Below are positions 1 to 7,318 of a stretch of DNA of 20,341 nt, one piece after another (within the stretch, counting starts at the first letter, position 1; each line of letters starts with the position of its first letter). The notes under the pieces were generated by a model, which did not search any database, was not told the origin of the DNA, and saw only the letters and a list, made by a program, of their open reading frames with translations. Origin of the DNA: JAQGMJ01 sp036271855. Lineage in GTDB: Bacteria; Pseudomonadota; Gammaproteobacteria; Burkholderiales; JAEUOS01. Location of the stretch: the NCBI GenBank assembly GCA_036271855.1, contig DATAZV010000474.1:1-20341 (forward strand), in the 5' to 3' direction. Both the position numbers and the translations under genes were made by a program.

Positions 1-697
1 CCAGCTTGTTTTGCCATTGCTTCACGCTGTCCACCGTGCGCAGGCCGCTGCCGGTGGTGGTGGTGACCAGGGTGGGGCATTGGATTTTCATCACCTCTTC
101 GCGCAGGTCCAGGCCCGGCACCCAGTTGAGATAACCCAATAGCGTCGATTGCGGCGTCCGGCCATGGACATGGCTGATCCACCATTCCAGTTCAGCCGGC
201 GATGCCTTGCTGCCCATCCGCCCCGGCATGGTGGTGCGCGCCCACGCCAGCACACCCTCGCGCGCGACTTTTTCGCGCCAGGCCGGCACGGCGGCGGCGC
301 TGACCACCGGCGGAGTCACCGCCACCACCGAGAGCACCGCCTGCGGGTAGCGTGCCGCGTATTGCAGCACCAGCGAGCCGCCGCTCTTGGCGCCGATCAG
401 GTGAAAACGGGCCGCACCCACCTGCCGCGCCACCGCGGAAATGTCGTCCAGCAGGCGCTCCATGGTCCAGGCGTAGTTCTCGCGCATCGGCGTCGATTGC
501 CCGTAGCCGCGCATGTCGAAGCGCACCACGCGATGGCGGCGCGCCAGCTGCGGCACCCAGGCGCGCCAGGCCTCGCCGCTTTCGCCAAAGCCGTGGACCA
601 GGATGAGGGTGGGTGCTTCAAGCCACGGGTCGGTGAAATCGTCGACCGTGTAATGCAAATCGACGCCGGGTTCGACTGCGAAGGAATGTTCGGTCAT
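1..697 (-). CDS. alpha/beta hydrolase (C-terminus cut by window edge)
   Basis: This is a probable alpha/beta-hydrolase-fold hydrolase; its substrate cannot be read from sequence. It is open to the left edge, so 232 residues are visible and the acid/His end of the catalytic triad is probably mostly missing. It begins MTEHSFAVEPGVDLHYTVDD. The oxyanion-hole motif LVHGFGESG lies at residues 34-41, a strand/turn RFDMRGYGQS at 59-68, and the nucleophile elbow IGAKSGG at 101-107 puts the nucleophile at Ser105. The elbow reads A-K-S-G-G, with Ala in place of the usual first Gly. The gene lies 36 nt downstream of a same-strand TTT binding protein, so the two are probably co-transcribed. That pairing suggests an imported carboxylate or ester is hydrolysed inside the cell, which is inference. 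The start was chosen as the first ATG giving a full hydrolase N-terminus. The family call is firm, the function open. Confidence 0.85.
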   Translation of the reverse strand, partial: MTEHSFAVEPGVDLHYTVDDFTDPWLEAPTLILVHGFGESGEAWRAWVPQLARRHRVVRFDMRGYGQSTPMRENYAWTMERLLDDISAVARQVGAARFHLIGAKSGGSLVLQYAARYPQAVLSVVAVTPPVVSAAAVPAWREKVAREGVLAWARTTMPGRMGSKASPAELEWWISHVHGRTPQSTLLGYLNWVPGLDLREEVMKIQCPTLVTTTTGSGLRTVDSVKQWQNKL

Positions 698-733
698 GTT
701 TGATGCCGGTTGGTGATCGTAAAAGCAAGGCCG

Positions 734-1702
734 TCAGTCGACCGTCGCACCCGAGGCCTTCACCACCGCCGCCCACTTGGCGATGTCGCGATGGATCAAC
801 TCGCCCAGGCCCTGCGGTGTCGAGCCCTGCGCCTCGACGCCGTCGGTCTGCAAGCTCCTGATGACGTCGGGCTCGCGCGCGGCACGGTTCACCTCGGCAT
901 TGAGTTTCGCCACCACGCCCGGGTCCATGCCCGCCGGCCCCAGCAGCGCGTACCAGCCGGACACCTCGTAATTCTTGAAGCCCGACTCCTGCATCGTCGG
1001 CACTTCGGGCAAGGCGGGCGAACGCTTCGCCGTGGTCAGGGCCAGTGCGCGCAAGCGGCCATCGCGGATGTTCGGCAGGGCGGAGAGCATGTTGTTGAAC
1101 ATGAAAGATACCTGGCCGGCCAGCAGATCCACCGTGGCCGGCGCCGCGCCCTTGTAGGGGATGTGCGTCGCCTCGATGCCGGCGCTGGTCTTGAACAGCT
1201 CACCCGCCAGATGCGGCAAGCCGCCCACTCCCGCCGAGGCATAGTTCAGCGGCTTGCCCTGGCGCTTCGCGTAGGCGACCAGTTCCGCCACCGACTTCAC
1301 CGGCAGCGCCGCCGGCACCACCAGCACGAAAGGCCCTTCGGCCACCAGGCTGACGGGCTGAAAATCGCGTTCGGTGTCGAAGGCCATTTTCTTTTTGTAC
1401 AAGCCCGGATTGACGGCGTGCGTCGAGGGCACCATCAGCAGGGTGTAGCCATCAGGAGCAGCGTGGGCGACGCTTTGCGCGCCTATCATGCCGCTGGCGC
1501 CCGGGCGGTTGTCGACCACGAACTGCTGCCCCAGCGACAGGCTCAGTTTGCGCGAATACAGGCGCGCCAGGTTGTCCACCGGCCCGGCGGCGGCGAAGCC
1601 GACCACCATGCGCACCGGCTTGTTTGGATAGCCTTGTGCCTGCACCGGTAGCGCGGCCAGCAGCAGGAGTCCGCAAGCAGCGGCCCGCAGGATTTGTCTC
1701 AT
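734..1702 (-). CDS. TTT (Bug-family) periplasmic substrate-binding protein
   Basis: This is a 322-residue extracytoplasmic solute-binding protein of the tripartite tricarboxylate transporter / Bug family (TctC-like), which binds carboxylates in the periplasm. The start at MRQILRAAACGLLLLAALPV gives a classic Sec signal peptide with a likely cut after VQA, before QGYPNKPVRMVVGF. An in-frame upstream start 15 codons earlier would put an unlikely stretch before the signal peptide. Family hallmarks are visible: VVDNRPGASGMIGAQ, the APDGYTLLMV loop, HIPYKGAAPATVDLLAGQV and the LPEVPTMQESGF segment. No TctA or TctB membrane partner is present anywhere in the window, as is common for the expanded Bug families of Burkholderiales. 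The downstream alpha/beta hydrolase probably shares the transcript. The ligand cannot be assigned. Confidence 0.95.
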   Translation of the reverse strand: MRQILRAAACGLLLLAALPVQAQGYPNKPVRMVVGFAAAGPVDNLARLYSRKLSLSLGQQFVVDNRPGASGMIGAQSVAHAAPDGYTLLMVPSTHAVNPGLYKKKMAFDTERDFQPVSLVAEGPFVLVVPAALPVKSVAELVAYAKRQGKPLNYASAGVGGLPHLAGELFKTSAGIEATHIPYKGAAPATVDLLAGQVSFMFNNMLSALPNIRDGRLRALALTTAKRSPALPEVPTMQESGFKNYEVSGWYALLGPAGMDPGVVAKLNAEVNRAAREPDVIRSLQTDGVEAQGSTPQGLGELIHRDIAKWAAVVKASGATVD

Positions 1703-1776
1703 GGTTCGGATTTCTTGCGCGGCAGGGTTGCCGCCGAGTCCCAACAAATTCTACGCGCATGCGATTCGCACTGTCG

Positions 1777-1788
1777 CTGATGCATCAG
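1777..1788. promoter_or_regulatory. 12-bp perfect palindrome upstream of TTT binding protein
   Basis: The sequence CTGATGCATCAG is a perfect inverted repeat. It sits about 75 bp upstream of the start codon of the minus-strand TTT binding-protein gene, in the 182-bp gap behind the small 11-mer-repeat protein. Position and symmetry fit a dimeric regulator's operator, but no regulator has been linked to it. An 8-bp palindrome, CGCATGCG, lies nearby at 1756-1763. The rest of the gap shows no gene. Confidence 0.3.
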
Positions 1789-1884
1789 ATGCAGCCAAAA
1801 AAATGGACGCCTCGCGGCGCCCATGGGAAGCATTTCCTGCTGGCCGGGCAGGGCGATTCAGGCCGGGCCGGCTGTGCAGCCCTT

Positions 1885-2337
1885 TTATCTGGGGGCGTCG
1901 ACGCTGGCCGAGTTATAGCTGCGCTCGGTCACCGGCGCGGGTTCGCGGTAAGACGTGTCTTCGTCGCCCTTGAAGGCATGCTTGATCTTCGCCTTGGCTT
2001 CATGCGCGCCTTCCTTGGTGCTGTTCCAGGCGTGCCTGGTGCCGCTTTTCACGTCATGCCAGGCTTCCTTGGAGCCGGACTTGATGTCCTGCTTGGTTGC
2101 CTTGGCATCGCTCTTGAACTGGTGCGCGCCGTTCTTGATTTTTTGCTTGGCGCTGGGCTCGGGCGCCGGGGCGGGCTGGTAGGCCGGCGCAGGCGCATAA
2201 GCAGGCGGCGCGCTGCCGGGCGGCTGGCTGTACATCGGTTGCGTATCGGCCGGGTAATCGTTGGGCGCGCTTTGCGCGACGCCGGCGCCCACGCACAGCG
2301 GGGCGGCAATCAACAGGGACTTGAGTAATCTGGACAT
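1885..2337 (-). CDS. small secreted protein with five LEA-like 11-residue repeats
   Basis: This is a 150-residue protein with no confident family assignment. The start MSRLLKSLLIAAPLCVGAGV is supported by a strong AAGGAGG ribosome-binding site 8 nt upstream; an alternative start nine codons earlier would place that site inside the gene. A signal peptide likely ends at AQSA (residues 21-24). A Pro/Ala/Tyr-rich linker follows (about 30-60). Five consecutive 11-residue units then run through residues 68-122: KNGAHQFKSDA, KATKQDIKSGS, KEAWHDVKSGT, RHAWNSTKEGA and HEAKAKIKHAF. The pattern is basic-x-(A/T/G) ... hydrophobic/T-Lys-x-small-small. Such 11-mer periodicity is typical of late-embryogenesis-abundant-like and related amphipathic helices, so a periplasmic stress or envelope role is possible. 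The C-terminus is polar and disordered-looking. It lies 81 nt downstream of the LysR gene on the same strand. Confidence 0.8.
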   Translation of the reverse strand: MSRLLKSLLIAAPLCVGAGVAQSAPNDYPADTQPMYSQPPGSAPPAYAPAPAYQPAPAPEPSAKQKIKNGAHQFKSDAKATKQDIKSGSKEAWHDVKSGTRHAWNSTKEGAHEAKAKIKHAFKGDEDTSYREPAPVTERSYNSASVDAPR

Positions 2338-2418
2338 GGCATAACCCTCCTTCGGGATGTGCAAACAGAATACCCGGGCCGTCGCAGCCGCACTATCCGG
2401 TGTTGTCCTACAAGGGTT

Positions 2419-3309
2419 TCAGGGGCCGGCGCCGGTCAGATGCTCGTAGAGTTGCAATGCCGTCGGCGGCAGGCCGCGCTTGTCGCGCACCGCGATCATC
2501 AGCTCGCGCACCGCCCAGGGTTCGTCCAGCGCAATTGCCTTCACCTGCATCGCGCGTGTATGCAGGCCGACCGCCGAACCCGGCAAAATCGCGATGCCCA
2601 GCCCGGTCTCCACCAGGCGACAGATGGCGTCGAAACTCCTTACCTGCACACGGTGGCGCAAGGTCAGGCCGCGCACCTCGCAGGCCTCGGCGATCTGGCC
2701 GAACAGCGAAGTGTCCGAGGTCAGGCTCACCATATCGTGCTCCGCCAGCGCCTCCAGCTTCACCGCCTTGCGCCGCGCCAGCGCATGGCCGCGCGGCACG
2801 ATCACGATCAGCCGGTCGCGCCGGTACAGCTTGACTTCGAGCCCGTTGGCCGGCGTGCCGGCAGCGAAAATGCCGATGTCGGCCTCGTCATCGCGCAAGG
2901 CGCGGACGATGGCTGTGCTCACCGACTCGCGCAAATCGATCTTGATGCCGGGAAATTTCGCGCCGAAGGAAGTCAGGTCTTCCGGCAAAAACTGCGTCAG
3001 CGAAGAGGTGTTCACGTGCAGGCGCACGTCGCCCGCCACCCCGCGCGCGAACTGGTTCATCTCGCTTTTCAGCCGGCTGGCGTCTTCCAGCACCGCGCGC
3101 GCATGCGGCAGCAGCGCCAGGCCGGCGGCTGTCAGCTCCACGCCGCGGGCACGGCGGTGAAACAGCTCGCACTCCAGGCTCTCCTCCAGCTCGCGGATGC
3201 GCCGGCTCGCCGCCGCCAGGGCGATGTGCAGGCGCGCTGCACCGGCGGTGATGCTCTGGGTTTCGGCGGCGGCGACGAACAGGCGCAGGCTCTCCAGCGA
3301 CAAACGCAT
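2419..3309 (-). CDS. LysR-family transcriptional regulator
   Basis: This is a 296-residue LysR-type regulator, the normal length for the family. The N-terminal winged helix-turn-helix covers residues 1-60 (MRLSLESLRLFVAAAETQS, then ITAGAARLHIALAAASRRIR, then LEESLECELFHR), followed by the linker helix and a periplasmic-binding-like effector domain (about 88-290). The effector domain contains GDVRLHVNTS, DIGIFAAG and the LVETGLGIAILPG segment typical of the family. The start follows AAGGA about 10 nt upstream; 63 further in-frame codons upstream do not look like LysR sequence and are discarded. The gene is divergent from the DMT permease across a 201-bp intergenic region, the usual arrangement for a LysR protein controlling its neighbour. 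The effector is unknown. Confidence 0.95.
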   Translation of the reverse strand: MRLSLESLRLFVAAAETQSITAGAARLHIALAAASRRIRELEESLECELFHRRARGVELTAAGLALLPHARAVLEDASRLKSEMNQFARGVAGDVRLHVNTSSLTQFLPEDLTSFGAKFPGIKIDLRESVSTAIVRALRDDEADIGIFAAGTPANGLEVKLYRRDRLIVIVPRGHALARRKAVKLEALAEHDMVSLTSDTSLFGQIAEACEVRGLTLRHRVQVRSFDAICRLVETGLGIAILPGSAVGLHTRAMQVKAIALDEPWAVRELMIAVRDKRGLPPTALQLYEHLTGAGP

Positions 3310-3510
3310 TTCGGTTTTTCCTTGATATTTTTGCGCCACCCTAGCCAAAACGCGTAGCCAGGCTCTACCAAAAAAAGATGGTCGGCGGGCGGTCCGGCCG
3401 CTACGATGCACGGCTATACGGCGGGAGTCAACCCGGGGCGTCAACCGGCGCAGCGGCAAATTCTTCAGTATCAGCATGCACATACAAGAACGGCGCAAAG
3501 GGCCAAGGCG
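3310..3510. promoter_or_regulatory. divergent LysR / DMT permease promoter region
   Basis: This 201-bp non-coding gap separates the start codons of the LysR regulator (minus) and the DMT permease (plus). It holds AT-rich patches near the LysR start and a TACGAT hexamer at 3402-3407 that could be a -10 box for the permease. I could not point to a convincing LysR T-N11-A box by eye. The region is called on gene arrangement, not on a recognised operator. Confidence 0.4.
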
Positions 3511-4428
3511 ATGCAGCTAGCGATCTGGCTGTGGATTCCCATCACCCTGCTGGCCGCGTTTTCGCAGACCCTGCGCAACGCCGCGCAGCGGCACATCTCC
3601 GGCGCCTCCGGCCTGTTGCCCGCGACTTTCGTGCGCTTCGCCTTCGGCCTGCCGTTCACCGTGCTATGGCTGCTGTTCGTGGTCAAGGGCCTGGGGATGG
3701 CGCTGCCGGCCTATTCACCGGTGTTCCTCGGCTGGGTCGCGGTGGGCGCATTCGGCCAATTGTTCGCCACCGCGCTGCTGCTGGCGGCGATGGGAAAAAA
3801 GGCCTTCGTGGTCGCCGTCGCGTACTCGAAAACCGAGGTGCTGCAGATCGTCGTGCTCTCGGCCGTGCTGATCTCCGAGCGCGTCACCGGCCTGTCGCTC
3901 ACCGGCATCCTGATTGCCTCGGCGGGCATTTTTTTGCTTTCGGTGACGCCCAAGGGCCTGCCCGGCAGCGAGGCGGACCGGCGCGCGCAAATCGCCGGTG
4001 TTGTCCTGGGCCTGGCCTCCGGCACGCTGTTTGCCGCCTCCACCGTCGGCTACCGCGCGGCGTCGCTGAACCTCGGCGCGCCTTCACCCCTGATCGCCGG
4101 CGCCTTCGGCGTGGTGTGGGCGCAAACCATGCAGTCACTGGCGCTTGGCGTTTACCTGGCGCTGCGCCAGCCCGGCGCTTTTCGCGCGGTGCTGGGCACC
4201 TGGAAGCTGTCGCTGGCCACCGGCTTTGCCGGCGCGCTCGCCTCTGCCTGCTGGCTCACTGCCTTCGCCATGCACAACGTTGCCGACGTGCGCGCGCTGG
4301 GCATGATCGAAATCGTCTTCGCCCACTTCGTCTCGCACGGCGTGTTCCGCGAAAAGCTCAAGGGCCGCGAACTGACGGGCATCGCCCTGCTGCTGGGCGG
4401 CCTGGTGCTGCTGTGCCTGGCGATGTAG
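3511..4428 (+). CDS. EamA/DMT-family inner-membrane permease
   Basis: This is a 305-residue polytopic inner-membrane protein of the drug/metabolite transporter (DMT, EamA) superfamily. It reads as two homologous halves of about five membrane helices each. Helices can be seen from IWLWIPITLLAAFSQT onward, and the final helix is GIALLLGGLVLLCLAM. The junction of the first half carries VAYSKTEVLQIVVLSAVLIS, matching the helix 4/5 signature region of EamA proteins, and the second-half counterpart is MIEIVFAHFVSHGVFREKL. The start at MQLAIWLW was preferred to one 35 codons upstream because the upstream stretch is polar and non-membrane. AAAGG lies about 9-10 nt before it. It is divergent from, and probably controlled by, the LysR gene. 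Its substrate is unknown; EamA members export or import amino acids, nucleosides or other metabolites. Confidence 0.9.
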   Translation: MQLAIWLWIPITLLAAFSQTLRNAAQRHISGASGLLPATFVRFAFGLPFTVLWLLFVVKGLGMALPAYSPVFLGWVAVGAFGQLFATALLLAAMGKKAFVVAVAYSKTEVLQIVVLSAVLISERVTGLSLTGILIASAGIFLLSVTPKGLPGSEADRRAQIAGVVLGLASGTLFAASTVGYRAASLNLGAPSPLIAGAFGVVWAQTMQSLALGVYLALRQPGAFRAVLGTWKLSLATGFAGALASACWLTAFAMHNVADVRALGMIEIVFAHFVSHGVFREKLKGRELTGIALLLGGLVLLCLAM

Positions 4429-4433
4429 GGCGA

Positions 4434-4439
4434 TAAAAT
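4434..4439 (+). promoter_or_regulatory. candidate -10 box before OsmC-like gene
   Basis: The hexamer TAAAAT lies 34 nt upstream of the OsmC-like start, in the 44-bp gap after the DMT permease. No clear -35 box sits at the right spacing. It may let the OsmC-cupin pair be transcribed separately from the permease. Confidence 0.3.
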
Positions 4440-4472
4440 AGGCCCCTTGCAGGACAACAATGCGAGGGCCGC

Positions 4473-4940
4473 ATGAACCCCAGCTTCACCGCCACCGTCG
4501 AATGGCGCCGTGGCGACGCCAAATTCACCGACAAGAAATACAGTCGCGCCCATACCTGGCGTTTCGACGGCGGCGCTGTCGTGCCCGGCTCCAGTTCGCC
4601 GCATTCGGTGCCGCTGCCGTACTCGGACGAATCCGCTGTCGACCCCGAAGAAGCCCTGGTCGCCGCGCTCAGCAGCTGCCATATGCTGTTTTTCATCGGC
4701 GGCGCCGCGCGCGACGGCTGGCTGATCGACAGTTACATCGACAACCCGGTCGGCAGCATGGAAAAGAATGCCGCCGGCAAGCTCTACGTCAGCCGCATCA
4801 CCCTGCATCCGAAAATCGTCTTCAGCGGCGACCGGCAGCCGACGCGTGAGCAGATCGACGCCCTGCATCACTGGTCGCATGAAGAGTGCTACGTCGCCAA
4901 CTCGATCCGCGCCGAGGTGCTGATCGAGCCGGCACCGTAG
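4473..4940 (+). CDS. OsmC/Ohr-family protein (thiol peroxidase-like)
   Basis: This is a 155-residue OsmC-family protein. The family reduces organic hydroperoxides in the cytoplasm using two cysteines. Both are present in the expected contexts: Cys69 in EEALVAALSSCHMLFFIGG on the central helix and Cys139 in HEECYVANSI near the C-terminus. The N-terminal strands ATVEWRRGD and the ESAVDPEEAL segment are typical. It is preceded by a gap of 44 nt and followed by the cupin gene after 10 nt, so it forms an operon with the cupin. Some OsmC relatives have other roles, so the substrate is not certain, although the two-cysteine layout supports a peroxidase. Confidence 0.9.
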   Translation: MNPSFTATVEWRRGDAKFTDKKYSRAHTWRFDGGAVVPGSSSPHSVPLPYSDESAVDPEEALVAALSSCHMLFFIGGAARDGWLIDSYIDNPVGSMEKNAAGKLYVSRITLHPKIVFSGDRQPTREQIDALHHWSHEECYVANSIRAEVLIEPAP

Positions 4941-4950
4941 ACTGCACCAG

Positions 4951-5268
4951 ATGCCCAACCTCTACGACCCGCTGCCCGCCGCACAAGCCGAAGAACAGTT
5001 CACCGAACTGCTCTCGCGCCCCGGCGTGCGCATCGAGCGCATCGTCTCCACCGGGCAGGCGAGCGCGCCCGGCTTCTGGTACGACCAGACGCACACCGAA
5101 TGGGTGCTGCTGCTGGCCGGCGCCGCCGCGGTCGAATTCGAGGGCGAGAGCGCGCCGCGTATCCTGCGCCCGGGCGACCACCTGGAGATCGCGCCGCACC
5201 AGCGCCACCGCATCGCCTGGACCCAGGCCGAGCCGCCCACCGTCTGGCTCGCCGTGCACCTGGCCTGA
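4951..5268 (+). CDS. small single-domain cupin protein
   Basis: This is a 105-residue cupin. Cupin motif 1 is represented by THTEWVLLLAGAAAVEFEG (His48, Glu50) and motif 2 by PGDHLEIAPHQRHR (His83, His86), so three or four possible metal ligands remain in the barrel. Proteins of this small stand-alone type are often annotated only as cupin domain proteins, and no reaction can be assigned. It lies 10 nt after the OsmC-like gene, so the two are almost certainly co-transcribed. Its 3' end faces the second TTT binding-protein gene with 25 nt between the stop codons. Confidence 0.9.
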   Translation: MPNLYDPLPAAQAEEQFTELLSRPGVRIERIVSTGQASAPGFWYDQTHTEWVLLLAGAAAVEFEGESAPRILRPGDHLEIAPHQRHRIAWTQAEPPTVWLAVHLA

Positions 5269-5293
5269 GGCGCGCGGCGGCGGGCCGCTACGC

Positions 5294-6373
5294 TCACTGC
5301 TGCTCTATCTTGCTGTCCCGGATCACCTGCCGCCACTTTGCCACCTCGCTTGAGACCAGGCGGCTGAACTGCTCCGGCGAGCCGCCGCGTGGCTCGATGC
5401 CAATGGCCTGGAAGCGCTGGCTGATCTCGGGCGCGCCGATCATGTTGTTGAGCTCCCGGCCCAGGCGCTCCACCACCGCCTTAGGCGTTTTCGCCGGCAC
5501 CGCGATGCCGTTCCACGCCGCCACCGAATAGCCGGCGATACCGGCTTCTTCGACCGTCGGCACCGAGGGCAGGCCCGGGTAGCGGGTGGAATCGGTCACC
5601 GCCAGCGCCTCCAGCGTGCCCGCCTTCAGGTGCGGCAGCACCGGCGCGACGAAGCCGAATGCCGCCTGGATATCGCCGGTCTTGATCGCCGCGAACTGCG
5701 AAGATGCGGTGCCGAAGGGCGCCACCGCCACCTCCAGATGCAGCATCGATTTGAGCAGCAGCCCCGCCATGTTCTCGCCGTTGCCCACCGGCCCGGTGCC
5801 GATATTCACCTTCTCCGGGTGCGCGCGTGACAGCGCCACCAGGTCGGCCACGCTCTTCAGCGGCGAGCCCTGGTTGACGAACAGCACCACGTTGAAAGCG
5901 CCGATCTCGGAGACCGGCTCGAAGTCGCGCAGGATGTCGTACGGCAGCGACTTGAACAGGGAAGCGCTGATCGCATTGCCCTGGTTCAGCAGCAGCAGCG
6001 TATAACCGTCGGCCTCCGCCCGCGCCACCGCCTGCGCGGCGACAATGCCGCCCGCCCCCGGCCGGTTATCCACCACCACCGGCTGACCCAGGCGCTTTGC
6101 CAGGTCGTCGGCCACCACGCGCGCGGTGATATCGCCCACGCCGCCCGCCGCATAGCCCACCACCAGGCGCAGCGGTCGCGCCGGATAGCCCTGCGCCTGC
6201 GCCAATCCCGCTGTCGCCGCCCACAGGGCCAGGGCGCATCGCAACAGGCGCAAGCAAGCCGCCAGGCGCACGGATTTGGTGTGTGGTTTGCCCGCCTGCC
6301 CCCTCGCCAGGCAGGTGTCACCGCTACCATCGGCGCCGCGCCGCGCCGGATCGTGCATCAAATGAAATTTCAT
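5294..6373 (-). CDS. TTT (Bug-family) periplasmic substrate-binding protein
   Basis: This is a second, divergent TTT/Bug-family binding protein. Hallmarks are VVVDNRPGAGGIVAAQ, EADGYTLLLLN, the LKSVADLVALSRAHP segment, and a C-terminal LPSVPTVEEAGIAGY region. The mature domain starts at QGYPARPLRLVVGYAAGG after a hydrophobic stretch ending AGLAQA. The start is uncertain. ATG codons at 6379, 6373 and 6358 all leave a 30-40-residue polar leader before the signal helix. A GTG at 6271 (VRLAACLRLLRCALALWAAT) would give a normal-length signal peptide but has no good ribosome site. I chose 6373 because TGGA lies 6 nt upstream. No TctAB partner is nearby; the ligand is unknown. Confidence 0.9.
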   Translation of the reverse strand: MKFHLMHDPARRGADGSGDTCLARGQAGKPHTKSVRLAACLRLLRCALALWAATAGLAQAQGYPARPLRLVVGYAAGGVGDITARVVADDLAKRLGQPVVVDNRPGAGGIVAAQAVARAEADGYTLLLLNQGNAISASLFKSLPYDILRDFEPVSEIGAFNVVLFVNQGSPLKSVADLVALSRAHPEKVNIGTGPVGNGENMAGLLLKSMLHLEVAVAPFGTASSQFAAIKTGDIQAAFGFVAPVLPHLKAGTLEALAVTDSTRYPGLPSVPTVEEAGIAGYSVAAWNGIAVPAKTPKAVVERLGRELNNMIGAPEISQRFQAIGIEPRGGSPEQFSRLVSSEVAKWRQVIRDSKIEQQ

Positions 6374-6526
6374 CGGCATTCCAGTGGTCCGCAATATCGT
6401 GAGAGCGAATATCCGCCGCAGATGCCTCGCACTAACCGTGCCCGAATCCGCCGCCGCCGCATCTCCTGGCATGCGCTAAAGTATGGGCAGCGGCGGCACC
6501 AGGGAGGGCGGCCGCACACCACAACC

Positions 6527-6565
6527 AGCGGCACCACAATGAGCGGTACCATCATGAGTGGTGAC
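6527..6565 (+). repeat. short imperfect 15-nt tandem repeat before GT2 start
   Basis: Two and a half 15-nt units are visible: AGCGGCACCACAATG, AGCGGTACCATCATG and a partial AGTGGTGAC. The period keeps the reading frame of the glycosyltransferase and creates two in-frame ATGs (6539, 6554) upstream of the preferred start. If translated it would add SGTTM/SGTIM repeats to the N-terminus. Confidence 0.55.
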
Positions 6566-6577
6566 GAGCGCCGGACC

Positions 6578-7318
6578 ATGATAGACAACAAAAAAGTCTG
6601 TGTCATCCTGCCGGCCTACAACGCCGCGCGCACGCTGGAACGCACCGTCGGCGAAATCCCGATGGATCTGGTCGACGACATCGTGCTGGTCGACGACGCC
6701 AGCCACGACGACACCGCCGCCATCGCCGCCCGCCTCGGCCTGCATGTCGAGCGCCATCCCGCCAACCTCGGCTACGGCGGCAACCAGAAAACCTGCTATC
6801 GCCTGGCGCTCTCTCGCGGCGCCGACATTGTCGTCATGCTGCACCCGGACTATCAATATCCGCCACGCCTGATTCCCGCCATCGTCGCCCTGCTGGCTTC
6901 CGGCCAGTACCAGGCCGTGCTGGCCTCGCGCATCCTCGGCGGCGGCGCCCTCGAAGGCGGCATGCCGCTGTACAAATACATCGCCAACCGCGCGCTCACC
7001 TTGATCGAAAACCTGCTGCTCGGCGCCAAGCTCTCGGAATACCACAGCGGCTATCGCGCCTGGACCCGCGAACTGCTCGCCGCGCTGCCGCTGGAACGCT
7101 GCTCCGACGACTTCGTATTCGACAACCAGATGCTCGCCCTGGCCCTGGAACGCGGCTATGCCGTCGGCGAAATCTCCTGTCCCACGCATTATTTTCCCGA
7201 AGCCTCGTCGATCAACTTCGCCCGCTCCGTCACCTACGGCTGCGGCGTGCTGCAAACCGCGCTCGCCTTTCGCGCCCACCGCCTGGGCCTGATCGACTCC
7301 GCGCTGTTCCGCCGATGA
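6578..7318 (+). CDS. family 2 glycosyltransferase (DPM1/DpgS-like)
   Basis: This is a 246-residue cytoplasmic GT2 enzyme that would transfer a nucleotide-activated sugar, probably to a polyprenyl-phosphate carrier by analogy with dolichol-phosphate-mannose-synthase-like members. The GT-A fold begins CVILPAYNAARTLERTV. The nucleotide-binding acidic pair is in IVLVDDASHDDT (Asp39-Asp40), and the DxD-equivalent is MLHPDYQYPP (Asp91). ASRILGGG and the SEYHSGYRAW acceptor-loop motif follow. No C-terminal membrane helices are seen, unlike GtrB-type proteins. In-frame ATGs at 6539 and 6554 lie in a short tandem repeat; 6578 was chosen because conserved sequence begins there, but no start has a good ribosome site. 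The stop overlaps the next start (ATGA), showing translational coupling with the membrane protein. Confidence 0.88.
   Translation: MIDNKKVCVILPAYNAARTLERTVGEIPMDLVDDIVLVDDASHDDTAAIAARLGLHVERHPANLGYGGNQKTCYRLALSRGADIVVMLHPDYQYPPRLIPAIVALLASGQYQAVLASRILGGGALEGGMPLYKYIANRALTLIENLLLGAKLSEYHSGYRAWTRELLAALPLERCSDDFVFDNQMLALALERGYAVGEISCPTHYFPEASSINFARSVTYGCGVLQTALAFRAHRLGLIDSALFRR

Noticed and set aside
2359..3357. 332-residue open frame on the plus strand
   Set aside because: It is antisense to the LysR gene, and its composition is typical of a shadow frame.
5269..5293. GC-rich inverted bases between cupin and TTT stops as a terminator
   Set aside because: Only a 4-bp GCGG/CCGC match with no T tract; too common in this GC-rich DNA to call.
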